Source of the DNA: Acidobacteria bacterium UBA2994
Lineage (GTDB): Bacteria; Acidobacteriota; Vicinamibacteria; Vicinamibacterales; UBA8438
Direction: 5' to 3'
Length of the DNA: 64,000 bases
Assembly (NCBI GenBank): GCA_002346545.1
Contig: DEAA01000011.1
Span: 62,102 to 126,101 of the forward strand
Position numbers and translations under genes: made by a program. Below, piece after piece: positions 50,995 through 59,572 of the stretch (position 1 is the first letter of the stretch; each line of letters starts with the position of its first letter). Under the pieces are notes generated by a model. That model did no database searches. It saw only the letters and a list, made by a program, of their open reading frames with translations, and was not told the DNA's origin.

Positions 50995-52196
50995 GCGCCT
51001 TCCTGACCGACGATCACGACCGAGCAGACATTCTGGTGCGGAAAACCACCGAGGTTGTGAGTGAGCCCGAAGGTCGGCTCCGTCGAACGCTGACGGTCAC
51101 CGGCGCGCCCCTGCATTTGGAGATAGATCTCGTACAGCATCCTCAGGCCGGAGGCGCCGATCGGGTGGCCGAAGCACTTCAGCCCCCCATCGATCTGGCA
51201 CGGCAGGGCACCCTCGGCGTCGAAGACCCCGTCCATAACGTCCTTGATCGCTCCGCCCTCGGGGGACAGATGGAGATCCTCCATGGTGACAAGCTCGGTC
51301 ACCGAGAAGCAGTCGTGTACCTCGGTAAGGCCGATTGCTTCGCGCGGGTTGGAGATGCCGGCCTCTTCATAGGCACGGGCCGAGGCCACCTGGGTGGTCA
51401 TGAAATGACTCCCGTCCCACGAGTTGTGTTGTGACTCGGTGCCGTTGGAAACCGACAGCTGAAGCGCCTTGACGGTCACCAGATCGGTCCTGCCGAGACC
51501 CCGCGCGATGTCGGGCGTGGTCACGATGGCGCAGGCGGCCCCATCCGACACCCCGCAGCAATCGAACAGCCCGAGCGGATCGGCGATCATCGGCGCGTTG
51601 AGCGCACGATCTTCGTCAATTGCCTTCCGCAGGTGAGCCTTCGGGTTCTTCGCTCCGTTGGCGTGGCTCTTGACCGACACGTGGGCCATTGCCCGCTTCA
51701 GGTCCTCACGAGCCACGCCATGCTTGGCCTGATACGCAGTGGCCAACTGCGCGAACGCGCCGGGGGCCGACAGATTCGACCAGTACATGTCGTTCACCGC
51801 GCCCCGGCTCCGCTGCGGGAGACCGCCGTAGCCGGTGTCCTTCAGCTTCTCCACTCCGAGCGCCAGCGCCACATCGCAGGCTCCGGAGGCCACCGCGTAG
51901 ACCGCCCCCCGAAACGCCTCGGAGCCGGACGCGCAGTAGTTCTCGACCCGCGTCACCGGAATGAGTGGCAGGCGCAGCGCCATCGCCAGCGGAATCCCTG
52001 ACTTCCCGACGTGCTGCTCTTCGATCGCCGTGGCGAACCACGCCGCGTCGATCTGACATTTCTCGATGCCGGCGTCGTCTAGCGCCTCGGAGAACGCCTC
52101 AAGGATGAGGGCTTCGGCGTTGTCGTTCCAGCGCTCGCCGAAACGGGAGCAGCCCATCCCGAGCAGGGCGACCTTGTCTCTGATACCGCTGGCCAT
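50991..52196 (-). CDS. Thiolase-family (SCP-x-like) acyl-CoA acyltransferase
   Basis: A 401-residue protein from the ATG at 52196, which has AGGAG five bases upstream; a GTG two codons earlier is too close to it. Thiolase blocks: VALLGMGCSRFGERWND, the nucleophile Cys88 in VENYCASGSEAFRGAVYAV, IGLTEVHDCFSVTELVTMED and LKCFGHPIGASGLRMLYEIY, with FGLTHNLGGFPHQNVCSV at the end. This is the non-decarboxylating SCP-x/thiolase-like group that typically works with a DUF35 protein. It lies immediately after the ketosynthase-like/DUF35 fusion, whose stop overlaps the region, so the two probably form a complex (inference). Confidence 0.88.
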   Translation of the reverse strand: MASGIRDKVALLGMGCSRFGERWNDNAEALILEAFSEALDDAGIEKCQIDAAWFATAIEEQHVGKSGIPLAMALRLPLIPVTRVENYCASGSEAFRGAVYAVASGACDVALALGVEKLKDTGYGGLPQRSRGAVNDMYWSNLSAPGAFAQLATAYQAKHGVAREDLKRAMAHVSVKSHANGAKNPKAHLRKAIDEDRALNAPMIADPLGLFDCCGVSDGAACAIVTTPDIARGLGRTDLVTVKALQLSVSNGTESQHNSWDGSHFMTTQVASARAYEEAGISNPREAIGLTEVHDCFSVTELVTMEDLHLSPEGGAIKDVMDGVFDAEGALPCQIDGGLKCFGHPIGASGLRMLYEIYLQMQGRAGDRQRSTEPTFGLTHNLGGFPHQNVCSVVIVGQEGA

Positions 52197-52198
52197 CG

Positions 52199-53671
52199 TC
52201 ACTCCTCGGCCGGCGCCGAAGGGAGCACCGGCATCGCTTTCCAGAAGTAGCGGCGGAAACCGCGCATCGGATCGTAGTCCTTGACCCGAAACACCATCCG
52301 CATAGGAACCCCCACCTCTAGGGTGGCTCCCGGGTCAACATCCGTGAAGTCGATCATGGCGCGCCCACCGCCCTCGAACTGGACCATGCCGTAGTAGGCA
52401 GGCGGGTCGGGAGAGTAAGTGAGCCGGTCGGATGTATAGGAATTGAGCTGTGCCGACCGATCGGCGAAGGGGTACCGATCCTGCGGCCCGGTCGCGCCGC
52501 AGTCCGGATTCACACAGGCTCCGCTCGCCGGATACTGCGGCGTGCCGCACGCCCGGCACCGGCCGCCGATGAACCCAAGTAGCATCGCCCGATTCCGATA
52601 CAACGTCGTCAGCCCGGTCTGTTTGTCGACCTCCGCTCGTAATCCACGTTCGATCGTGATCAAGTCATTGATCGCGAGATACCGCTGGTAGTTGGTGTCG
52701 CTAACCCCCGCCGCGAGACTCCCTTCAATGCCACGCACAGGCTGGCGGTCAGCCAGGCCAGCCCCGACCCTCAGCACGACGGCATCGCCGCCCTGCCCGA
52801 AACCAGTCACCAGAATAAGGTCGCCCTCATCAGCCTCTTGCAGCACATGAACCAGCATAACCAGCGGATGGGCGACCCCCGTCTCGCCGCAGCTGACCTG
52901 CAGGTTGTCCCGCACAGAACCGTCGGACAGACCAAGTCGTCGAGCCAGGGCAGCGGCGACGCGTGTCGTCGAGGTGGGGAAGCAAAAATGTTGGATGTCC
53001 GCGGCCCCGACCCCAGCCGCCGCCAGCGCCCGTTCGACCGCGACGGGCACTAGCTTCTGGTACCCCTCGTCCCGGATCCAGCGCTCCTCCCAAACGTAGT
53101 CAAAATCTTGATGCTGGCCCCGGTAGTGGTCCACGAAGTCCGCCGTCTCGGTAGCAGCGCCCAGCACGACCGCACCACCGTCGCCTTCGCCCACGAGGAT
53201 CGCGGCAGCCCCGTCGCCGCTGGTCAACTCCAGCGGGCTCGCCACCCGGGTCCGTCGCTTCTCGGCCGCGGTGACCAGTACCGGGCCCGCTCCGCCGGCG
53301 ACCGCGTCAATGGCCGTCAGTAGGGCCGACGTGCCCGCGCGCTGCGAGCCGGCGATGTCCAAGGTACGGACCGTACTGTCCAACCCGAGCGCCTCAGCCA
53401 CAATCCCAGCATTCTGACGGTCCTCGAACGGCAACGTGGTCGATGCGAGCCAGAGCGCACCGAGGGTGCTCCGGTCCAACAAACCCAAGGCGTCACGACA
53501 CGCTTCAACCGCCATGGTGACCGGGTCTTCGTCCCAATTGGCGATTGCCCGCTCGCCCCGACCTAGCCCCTTGAGCGCCGGCGCGAACCAGGCATTGGCC
53601 TCGACGACGATCTGTCTCGAGAGACGGCGTCTGGGGAGATACCCCCCGAAGGCGTGGATTCCGACTGCCAT
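52199..53671 (-). CDS. Ketosynthase/HMG-CoA-synthase-like protein with C-terminal DUF35 zinc ribbon/OB-fold
   Basis: A 490-residue protein from the ATG at 53671, where the family start VGIHAFGGYLPRRRLSR begins. Residues 1-340 have the thiolase-fold initiation domain (LWLASTTLPFEDRQNAGIVA, SGDGAAAILVG, FCFPTSTTRVAAALARRLGL). The position of the active Cys reads LDIAGSQRAGTSAL, with Ser109, so Claisen condensation by Cys is unlikely. Residues about 365-480 are DUF35: zinc cysteines 372, 375, 386 and 391 in CRACGTPQYPASGACVNPDC, then an OB-fold (YYGMVQFEGGGRAMIDFTDV). DUF35 proteins bind acyl-CoA and partner thiolase-like enzymes, including retro-aldolases of steroid side-chain degradation. Operon: SDR, this gene, thiolase, EamA. 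Confidence 0.86.
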   Translation of the reverse strand: MAVGIHAFGGYLPRRRLSRQIVVEANAWFAPALKGLGRGERAIANWDEDPVTMAVEACRDALGLLDRSTLGALWLASTTLPFEDRQNAGIVAEALGLDSTVRTLDIAGSQRAGTSALLTAIDAVAGGAGPVLVTAAEKRRTRVASPLELTSGDGAAAILVGEGDGGAVVLGAATETADFVDHYRGQHQDFDYVWEERWIRDEGYQKLVPVAVERALAAAGVGAADIQHFCFPTSTTRVAAALARRLGLSDGSVRDNLQVSCGETGVAHPLVMLVHVLQEADEGDLILVTGFGQGGDAVVLRVGAGLADRQPVRGIEGSLAAGVSDTNYQRYLAINDLITIERGLRAEVDKQTGLTTLYRNRAMLLGFIGGRCRACGTPQYPASGACVNPDCGATGPQDRYPFADRSAQLNSYTSDRLTYSPDPPAYYGMVQFEGGGRAMIDFTDVDPGATLEVGVPMRMVFRVKDYDPMRGFRRYFWKAMPVLPSAPAEE

Positions 53672-53699
53672 CAACCGCTGAGGATATCGCAGGCGCGGA

Positions 53700-54620
53700 T
53701 CAGACCGGGTCCCAGCTGAAGATGTCCTGGCTCCGGTCGAGCGGATAGAAGTCGGCGCGAAACGCCGGCAGCGCCCGGGCCAGAACCGTCTCGGGCGTCC
53801 AACCGGCACCATCGTGCAAACCGCGCACCGGACGGTTCTGCCCCATCACGAACAGCTCGTTGCTTCGCACGGCGAAGATCTGGCCGGAGACGTCCTTGGC
53901 GTCGTCCGACGCCAGGGCGACCACCAGCGGCGCGATCTTCTCAGGCGTCATCCGCTTCAGCTTCTCCACCCGGGCGCGCTGCACGTCGTCGGTGATCGGA
54001 ATCGATCCGATGAGGCGACTCCAGGCAAATGGTGCGATGCAGTTCGAGCGGACGCCGAATCGAGCCATGTCGAGCGCGATCGACTTCGACAGTCCGACGA
54101 TACCCATCTTGGCCGCGGCGTAGTTCGCCTGGCCGAAGTTGCCGATCAGGCCGGACGTCGAGGTCATGTGCACGAAGCATCCCGACTCCTCCTTGCGGAA
54201 GTGGGGCGCCGCGGCGCTCGAGACATTGAAGGACCCCTTCAGATGCACGTCGAGCACGGCGTCCCAGTCTTCCTCGGTCATCTTGTGAAAGATGACGTCC
54301 CGCAGGATACCCGCGTTGTTAACGACGATGTCAAGGCGACCGAAGCAGTCGAGCGCCTGCTCGACCATGCCGCGCGCGGCGGAGCTGTCAGCGACGCTCT
54401 CGCCGTTCAGCTCGGCCTGCCCTCCAGCGTTCCGGATGGCGGTGACCGTCTCGAGAGCGGGCGCCCGATCGCTGCCCTGACCCGTTTCGCTCCCACCCAG
54501 ATCGTTGACCAACACCGATGCCCCGTGCGCGGCCAGCAGCTGAGCCACGGCGGCTCCCACTCCACGACCCGCGCCGGTCACCAGCGCAACCTTTCCCTCA
54601 ACGACTCCCGTTGTGCTCAT
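53700..54620 (-). CDS. Short-chain dehydrogenase, MFE2-type 3-hydroxyacyl-CoA dehydrogenase
   Basis: A 306-residue protein from the ATG at 54620, with GGAGGAGG upstream. NAD(P)-binding GKVALVTGAGRGVGAAVAQL, adenine-side NDLGGSETG, DIVVNNAGILRD, catalytic Ser in HMTSTSGLIG and YAAAK (Tyr and Lys). The insert GGSETGQGSDRAPALETVTA and the ending ELFVMGQNRPVRGLHDGAGW match the dehydrogenase domain of peroxisomal-type multifunctional enzyme 2, which oxidises 3-hydroxyacyl-CoA during beta-oxidation. It stands 28 bp upstream of the ketosynthase/DUF35 gene, so the operon likely oxidises a hydroxyacyl-CoA and then cleaves its carbon chain (inference). Confidence 0.92.
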   Translation of the reverse strand: MSTTGVVEGKVALVTGAGRGVGAAVAQLLAAHGASVLVNDLGGSETGQGSDRAPALETVTAIRNAGGQAELNGESVADSSAARGMVEQALDCFGRLDIVVNNAGILRDVIFHKMTEEDWDAVLDVHLKGSFNVSSAAAPHFRKEESGCFVHMTSTSGLIGNFGQANYAAAKMGIVGLSKSIALDMARFGVRSNCIAPFAWSRLIGSIPITDDVQRARVEKLKRMTPEKIAPLVVALASDDAKDVSGQIFAVRSNELFVMGQNRPVRGLHDGAGWTPETVLARALPAFRADFYPLDRSQDIFSWDPV

Positions 54621-54729
54621 GCCTCCTCCGCGTGGACATCCTCTACCCAGTCCCCGCCCAAGAGTTATGGGAGGAAGACGCCGCTGACAGCATACGGTGG
54701 GTACAGGACGGTGTCGATCCCGGGCTGCC

Positions 54730-55677
54730 TCATGAGCCGGGCACGGCCGGAACACGGACAAGCACGTAGGTCACCTGCCCACCAGTCGGCACCAGGTAGC
54801 CATGAGGCGTCCGGGCGGGAATGTGTAGCACATCGCCTGCAGCCACCGGGTGGCGCACGCCGTCCGCGATCCCCGAGCCCAGGCTGCCGTTCCGATCGAG
54901 TATTTCGCCGCCCACGAGGAGTTCCCCAGCACCGCTGGTCACGAACACCACATCGATAATCTCGTCGTGGATCTCGGGCACTCCGTTCGCGTCGCGGTGA
55001 ATGTGCCGGAAGCGGTGGGAGCGGACGGGACTGCCGTAGTCGGCAAGCGTCTCACGCGACGACCGGTCGGGTCGGATGCTGCCGACCAGCGCCATCCGTC
55101 GGGTCTCGAGCTCGTCGGCGCGCCACAACGCGAACCCGTCTGGACGAAACGTCAGGGTCGGCGCGTCGGGGGGTACCACCCGCTCACCGACGAGCGCCGG
55201 CATCCGCACGAGCACATAGGTAACCTGCCCGCCTTCCGGCACGAGATAGCGGTGCGGAGTGTCGGCCGGAATGTGGAGGATGTCGCCGGCCGCCACCGCA
55301 TACTGCTCGCCTCCTCGGATGGCGCGACCGGTGAGCTCGGGCGGCGTCCCTCGAGGTTCGACCAGCGCGCCTCCAACCTGCAGCACCGCGGCGCCGCTCT
55401 GGATGAACACGACATCTTCGATGTCGCGATGCTGCTCGGGGGCCCCATCGCGGACCCGATGGATGAACCGAAATCGATGTGACCTGGTCGCGGTCTCATA
55501 GTCTCCCAGCGTCTCTCGCGCCGACCCATCCGCGCCAACGTGGGTGCCGAGCGCCGTCCGCCGCTCGGCCAGTTCGTCGGCGCTCCAGCGAACGAACCCA
55601 GGCGTCTGGCCGCCGGCCGAGGCGGCAAGCAGCGACCAGGCAAGCGTGGCAACGAACCACCGAGGAAACACCATCAT
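54730..55677 (-). CDS. Secreted bicupin with internal duplication
   Basis: A 315-residue exported protein (signal MMVFPRWFVATLAWSLLAAS). Two cupin domains repeat nearly in register: repeat 1 (about 27-165, FVRWSADELAERRTALGTHV, RSHRFRFIHRVRDGAPEQHR, VVFIQSGAAVLQVGG, AAGDILHIPADTPHRYLVP) and repeat 2 (about 178-312, FALWRADELETRRMALVGSI, RSHRFRHIHRDANGVPEIHD, VVFVTSGAGELLVGG, AAGDVLHIPARTPHGYLVP). Both keep metal-binding His pairs, the Glu and final His of cupins. Each repeat is of the type found in small exported cupins; function (metal-dependent dioxygenase, isomerase or binding protein) unassigned. It precedes the SDR operon by 109 bp and follows the FadA-like thiolase by 62 bp in the same direction. 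Confidence 0.82.
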   Translation of the reverse strand: MMVFPRWFVATLAWSLLAASAGGQTPGFVRWSADELAERRTALGTHVGADGSARETLGDYETATRSHRFRFIHRVRDGAPEQHRDIEDVVFIQSGAAVLQVGGALVEPRGTPPELTGRAIRGGEQYAVAAGDILHIPADTPHRYLVPEGGQVTYVLVRMPALVGERVVPPDAPTLTFRPDGFALWRADELETRRMALVGSIRPDRSSRETLADYGSPVRSHRFRHIHRDANGVPEIHDEIIDVVFVTSGAGELLVGGEILDRNGSLGSGIADGVRHPVAAGDVLHIPARTPHGYLVPTGGQVTYVLVRVPAVPGS

Positions 55678-55739
55678 AACTGCAGGGTTTGGGCACGATC
55701 CTGGACGTTCGCGGGGTCGGGAAACACCTAGCGGCGTCC

Positions 55740-56927
55740 TCAGCAGGCCTCGAACAAACCGGCGGCCCCCATCCCCTTACCGATACACATCGACACAAGG
55801 CCGAGGGTCTTGTTCCGCCGCCTAAGCTCGCGGAGGATATGGCCCGTCAGCCGCGCCCCAGTCATCCCGAACGGATGGCCGATGGCAATTGATCCGCCGT
55901 TCACGTTGTAGATCTCGTTGTCGATGCCGAGCGTGTCGCGGCAGTACACACACTGCGACGCGAACGCCTCGTTCAACTCCACTAGCTCGATATCGTCGAG
56001 GGTCAAATTCTTAGCCTTCAGCAGTTTCGGGATCGCGAACACCGGACCGATGCCCATCTCGTCCGGCTCGCACCCGGCCACGGTGAACCCCCTGAAGTAG
56101 GCCATCGGCGTCAACCCGAGTTGCTGGGCACGCCGCTCGGACATAACGAGCGCCATCGACGCACCGTCGGACAACTGGGACGAGTTTCCGGCCGTCACGC
56201 TGCCCTCCTCCTCGAACGCCGACGGCAGCTTGGCGAGCCCCTCAATCGTGGTCGTCGGCCGGTTGCATTCGTCACCCTCGACGGTTCCCTCGACCACCGC
56301 TGTCTCTTTCGTCGCCTTGTCGATAACCTTTCGCCACTCGACCGTCATCGGCACAATTTCGTCATCAAGCTTGCCGGCGTCCTGTGCCGCCGCGTAACGC
56401 TGCTGGCTCTGGAGCGCATACTCATCCTGCCGCTCGCGGCTAACCTGGTAGCGGCGGGCCACGACCTCGGCCGTGTTTCCCATCGCCATATAGATCTCGG
56501 GCTTCTCGTCTAGCAACCGCTGGTGGTTATCGAAGTCGGCCGGCGATCGGTGTTCGAGACGCGTGATCGACTCGACGCCCCCCGCCACGGCGACCTCAGC
56601 GCAGCCACTGGCAATCTGATTGGCCGCCATCGCGATCGAGTTGAGCCCGGATGAGCAGGCCCGGCTGATCGTGGTGGCCGGAACCGTGATCGGCAGCCGT
56701 GATAAAGCCACGGCATGCCTGGCCATGTTGCCTGACTGCTCGCCGATCTGGCGTCCGGCGCCAAGGATGACATCGTCGACCTCGGCCGGGGCGAGTGAGG
56801 GCGAGCGGTCGAGCAGCGCATCGATGCAGTGGGCGACCAGATCGTCCGCGCGGGTGAGGTTAAACGTGCCACGGTGCGACTTAGCGAGACCGGTGCGAAT
56901 GCTGTCGACGATGACAACCTGGCTCAT
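55740..56927 (-). CDS. Acetyl-CoA acyltransferase (beta-ketothiolase, FadA-like)
   Basis: A 395-residue enzyme from the ATG at 56927, with GGAGG five bases upstream. All catalytic residues are present: nucleophile Cys91 in [15 protein letters not shown], His in [16 protein letters not shown] and Cys in [14 protein letters not shown], plus [10 protein letters not shown]. It cleaves 3-ketoacyl-CoA to acetyl-CoA and a shortened acyl-CoA, or condenses acetyl-CoA. It is divergent from the CoA-transferase pair, which points to a shared role in 3-ketoacid or fatty acid breakdown. It precedes the bicupin on the same strand. Confidence 0.94.
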   Translation of the reverse strand: MSQVVIVDSIRTGLAKSHRGTFNLTRADDLVAHCIDALLDRSPSLAPAEVDDVILGAGRQIGEQSGNMARHAVALSRLPITVPATTISRACSSGLNSIAMAANQIASGCAEVAVAGGVESITRLEHRSPADFDNHQRLLDEKPEIYMAMGNTAEVVARRYQVSRERQDEYALQSQQRYAAAQDAGKLDDEIVPMTVEWRKVIDKATKETAVVEGTVEGDECNRPTTTIEGLAKLPSAFEEEGSVTAGNSSQLSDGASMALVMSERRAQQLGLTPMAYFRGFTVAGCEPDEMGIGPVFAIPKLLKAKNLTLDDIELVELNEAFASQCVYCRDTLGIDNEIYNVNGGSIAIGHPFGMTGARLTGHILRELRRRNKTLGLVSMCIGKGMGAAGLFEAC

Positions 56928-57033
56928 ACTGCCCTCCAACACGATGACCGGATGCGATGCGGTCCCATACGGCTTGCATCCTAGAATAGGCGAAGCGGCG
57001 CGGTATTGTAGCAACGTCTAGAATGTCCAAGCA

Positions 57034-57732
57034 GTGAACAAAGTCTACAAGTCTTCGACGAGGGCGCTCGACGGGCTCCTTACCGACGGTATCACCATCA
57101 TGGCGGGCGGATTCGGGCTGTGCGGGGCGCCGCTCAACCTGATCAACGCGGTGCTTGAGTCTGGCGTGAAGCGCCTGACCTGTGTCAGCAACAACGCCGG
57201 CGTGGACGGCGCCGGTCTCGGGCTACTGCTAGAAACGCGCCAGATCGACAAGATGATCGCGACCTACTTCGGCTCGACCAAGATCTTCCAACAGCAGTAT
57301 CTGGACGGCATCATCGAGGTGGAGCTGAACCCCCAGGGCACCATGGTGGAACGGATGCGAGCCGGAGGGGCGGGCATCGCCGCCTTCTACACACCGACCG
57401 GCTACGGGACCCCGCTGGCCGAAGGAAAAGAAACCCGTGAATTCGACGGACGCGGCTACGTGATGGAGACCGGTCTACGCTCGGACGTTTCGCTAGTCCG
57501 CGCGTGGAAGGCAGATACCGACGGTAATCTCATTTACCGGATGTCCGCCCGCAACTTCAATCCGCCCATGGCCGAAGCGGGGGCAGCGACCGTGGCTGAG
57601 GTCGAGGAGATTGTTTCGGCCGGGACGCTCGACCCAGATCACATCCACACACCGGGTATCTACGTCGACCGGGTCGTGGTGGGCGAAGACATGGAACCAA
57701 TCGTTGAGGTGCGTCGCACTAGGAGTGAGTGA
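57034..57732 (+). CDS. 3-oxoacid CoA-transferase subunit A
   Basis: A 232-residue subunit from a GTG. Family I CoA-transferase alpha-subunit blocks: [78 protein letters not shown] and [20 protein letters not shown]. It moves CoA from succinyl-CoA (or acetyl-CoA) to a 3-oxoacid, together with the downstream subunit. Its stop overlaps the start of subunit B (TGATG). No strong ribosome site was seen for the GTG. It diverges from the FadA-like thiolase, the classical ketone-body/acetoacetate catabolic combination. Confidence 0.93.
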   Translation: MNKVYKSSTRALDGLLTDGITIMAGGFGLCGAPLNLINAVLESGVKRLTCVSNNAGVDGAGLGLLLETRQIDKMIATYFGSTKIFQQQYLDGIIEVELNPQGTMVERMRAGGAGIAAFYTPTGYGTPLAEGKETREFDGRGYVMETGLRSDVSLVRAWKADTDGNLIYRMSARNFNPPMAEAGAATVAEVEEIVSAGTLDPDHIHTPGIYVDRVVVGEDMEPIVEVRRTRSE

Positions 57733-58388
57733 TGGCGCTGACCCGAGAACAGGTCGCCCGGCGGGCTGCGCAGGAGATCGCCGACGGTAGCTACGTCAAC
57801 CTCGGTATCGGCATTCCAACCCTCTGCGCGAACTTCCTGCCCGAGGACGTGCACATCGTGCTGCACAGCGAGAACGGCATCCTTGGGGTGGGCCCCTATC
57901 CCACCGAGAATGAGGTGCAGGCCGAACTGACCAACGCCGGCAAGGAAACAGTGACGGTCGTCCCCGGCGCCAGCTTTTTTAGCAGCACCGAGAGCTTCGC
58001 CATGATCCGGGGTGGTCACGTCGATCTAGCGGTGCTCGGTGCGATGCAGGTCTCGGCCACCGGCGATCTGGCCAACTGGAGCATCCCCGACAAGATGGTC
58101 AAGGGACCAGGCGGCGCGATGGATCTCGTAGCGGGCGCCAAACAGGTGCTAGTGGTGATGGACCACACCGCCAAGAACGGCGACCCGAAGATCCTCGGTG
58201 CCTGCACACTTCCGCTCACGGGTCAGCGCGTGGTCAACACCATAGTCTCGTCATTTGGTGTGTTCCGGGTCCGGGAGGACGGCATGCACCTGACCGAGCG
58301 CGCCCCCGGCATCAGCGTGGACAAGATCCGTACCGCGACCGAGGCCGAGCTGGTTATCGACGGCGACGTGCCTGAGATCTCGATCTAA
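57732..58388 (+). CDS. 3-oxoacid CoA-transferase subunit B
   Basis: A 218-residue subunit from the ATG at 57732, with AGGAG upstream; a GTG one codon earlier is also open. It carries the catalytic glutamate Glu47 in [15 protein letters not shown], the SENG motif of CoA-transferase beta subunits, and [40 protein letters not shown] and [19 protein letters not shown]. It pairs with subunit A to activate a 3-oxoacid for thiolytic cleavage by the neighbouring thiolase. The following 244 bases up to 58633 hold no gene I can support. Confidence 0.94.
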   Translation: MALTREQVARRAAQEIADGSYVNLGIGIPTLCANFLPEDVHIVLHSENGILGVGPYPTENEVQAELTNAGKETVTVVPGASFFSSTESFAMIRGGHVDLAVLGAMQVSATGDLANWSIPDKMVKGPGGAMDLVAGAKQVLVVMDHTAKNGDPKILGACTLPLTGQRVVNTIVSSFGVFRVREDGMHLTERAPGISVDKIRTATEAELVIDGDVPEISI

Positions 58389-58632
58389 GAGCTCACACCG
58401 TCGGTTCGAAGACCGAGTCGTTCGACGTGAGTGCGGAGCGACCATCGCCTGCGGCATTGACGGCCGATGAGCCAATCGTGACGCTCGCGTTCAAGTTCAA
58501 GCCACGCGCGCATCTGCGGTTGAAGGCCAGGCGAGTTCCAAGAGCGGCCCCACTGCTCCCCCCTGACTGTGGATGGGAGCGGCAGCGGAGCTGACGACCG
58601 TGAGGGTGGACCGCGCTAGCGACCCGTGCTTG

Positions 58633-59187
58633 CTACTGGACCTCGCAGCGCGGCTCTTGCCGGCTGTCGGGACCATCGCGATAGGTCTTGTGACAATGGG
58701 TGCAGGACTCGTTGACGTAGTTCACCGCTTCCCAGACGGCGTCCCAGTTCTGTTCGCGGGCCCCGTTCAGCGCGTCTATCGAATACTCCTCAAGCATTCG
58801 AGCACCTTCGATGTAATCGGCCTGGTCGACCGGCGCCGGGACGCCGTTGTCGCATAGACGCCCTGGGAGCATTGCGAGCTTAGCGCCGTCAGCCAGCGCC
58901 ACCGCGGCCCCCGCCACCTCCGGCCAGCCACGATAGATCGTTGCGAACCGGGACGAAGCACTCCCGATCAGGGCAGAGACGGCGTCTCGGGTCTCGGAGT
59001 TCATCTCGGGTACCGGACCACCGGGCTCGACCGCCTGCGCGTCGAACAACTTGTTCGCGTTCGGAAACATGAGGCCGCGCATCAACTCGGCGAGATTCCC
59101 GATAGGCTCCTCGCTGACTCCCTGAGCCAGAGCGGTACCTGGCACCAACACCACCGACAACACCAACACGCTGACGAGTCGTTTCAC
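58633..59187 (-). CDS. Cytochrome c-prime-like secreted haem protein
   Basis: A 184-residue protein from a GTG at 59187, with GGAGG six bases upstream. Signal peptide MKRLVSVLVLSVVLVPGTAL, AQG. A helical body with AELMRGLMFPNANKLFDAQA ends in the single haem-binding CTHCH at residues 162-166 (NESCTHCHKTYRD), the position and context of class II cytochromes c. It could carry electrons or bind a small ligand such as NO in the periplasm. The arrangement near the C-terminus with helix-rich body is typical of cytochrome c-prime; a four-helix bundle is inferred. Monocistronic. Confidence 0.85.
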   Translation of the reverse strand: MKRLVSVLVLSVVLVPGTALAQGVSEEPIGNLAELMRGLMFPNANKLFDAQAVEPGGPVPEMNSETRDAVSALIGSASSRFATIYRGWPEVAGAAVALADGAKLAMLPGRLCDNGVPAPVDQADYIEGARMLEEYSIDALNGAREQNWDAVWEAVNYVNESCTHCHKTYRDGPDSRQEPRCEVQ

Positions 59188-59214
59188 ACTACACCTCCAA
59201 ACACAGCTAACTTA

Positions 59215-59232
59215 CATGGTATCAGCACCATG
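59215..59232 (-). promoter_or_regulatory. Palindrome upstream of the cytochrome c-prime-like gene
   Basis: CATGGT (59215-59220) and ACCATG (59227-59232) form a perfect 6-bp inverted repeat with a 6-bp spacer, 28-45 bp before the GTG start at 59187. Placement fits an operator or a leader hairpin. TATACT (minus strand, 59271-59266) is a possible -10 but no -35 was found. Confidence 0.35.
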
Positions 59233-59572
59233 GCCGCAGACGACCTGAACACTTCCTGAACTCCAAGTATAGAGACAATAGATAATTTGGGGCACCCGAT
59301 CCACCAGCCGATGGAATCGAGGGGGTGGCACCCGATCCTAGAGTGGCGCCACCCAAGGAGCATCAATGCAGACTCTCACCGGTACGAGCCACGTCAACAA
59401 CAACGTCACGATCAGCGCCAGTCAGGAAGGAAGCGGATCGGCCGTGGTGTGGAACTCCGGCTTTACCCTCCCGGGCGCACCGAAGGAAGATGTCGTCTCG
59501 TCGGTCCCAGAGCGTGCACCAAACCGATACGGCGCCCCTGCGTCAGCAGTTACCGAACTAGACGGCGCCAAA
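59233..59572. other. Non-coding stretch between cytochrome c-prime-like and VWFA genes
   Basis: An A/T-richer stretch (59251-59290) that may contain the cytochrome promoter is followed by a 12-bp direct repeat (GGCACCCGATCC at 59291-59302 and 59327-59338). Inverted GGGTGGC/GCCACCC around 59324-59352 could terminate the VWFA transcript, although it lies some 220 bp beyond its stop. The plus-strand open frame beginning at 59366 runs antisense to the VWFA gene and has no protein-like features. Confidence 0.4.

Noticed and set aside
50991..54620. Polyketide/fatty-acid biosynthetic cluster
   Set aside because: The ketosynthase-like protein lacks the active Cys and no acyl carrier protein or acyltransferase is present; beta-oxidation-type chemistry fits better.
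56981..57024. Two CTAGAAT copies upstream of the CoA-transferase as tandem promoters
   Set aside because: Both resemble -10 elements but neither has a -35 at a usable distance.
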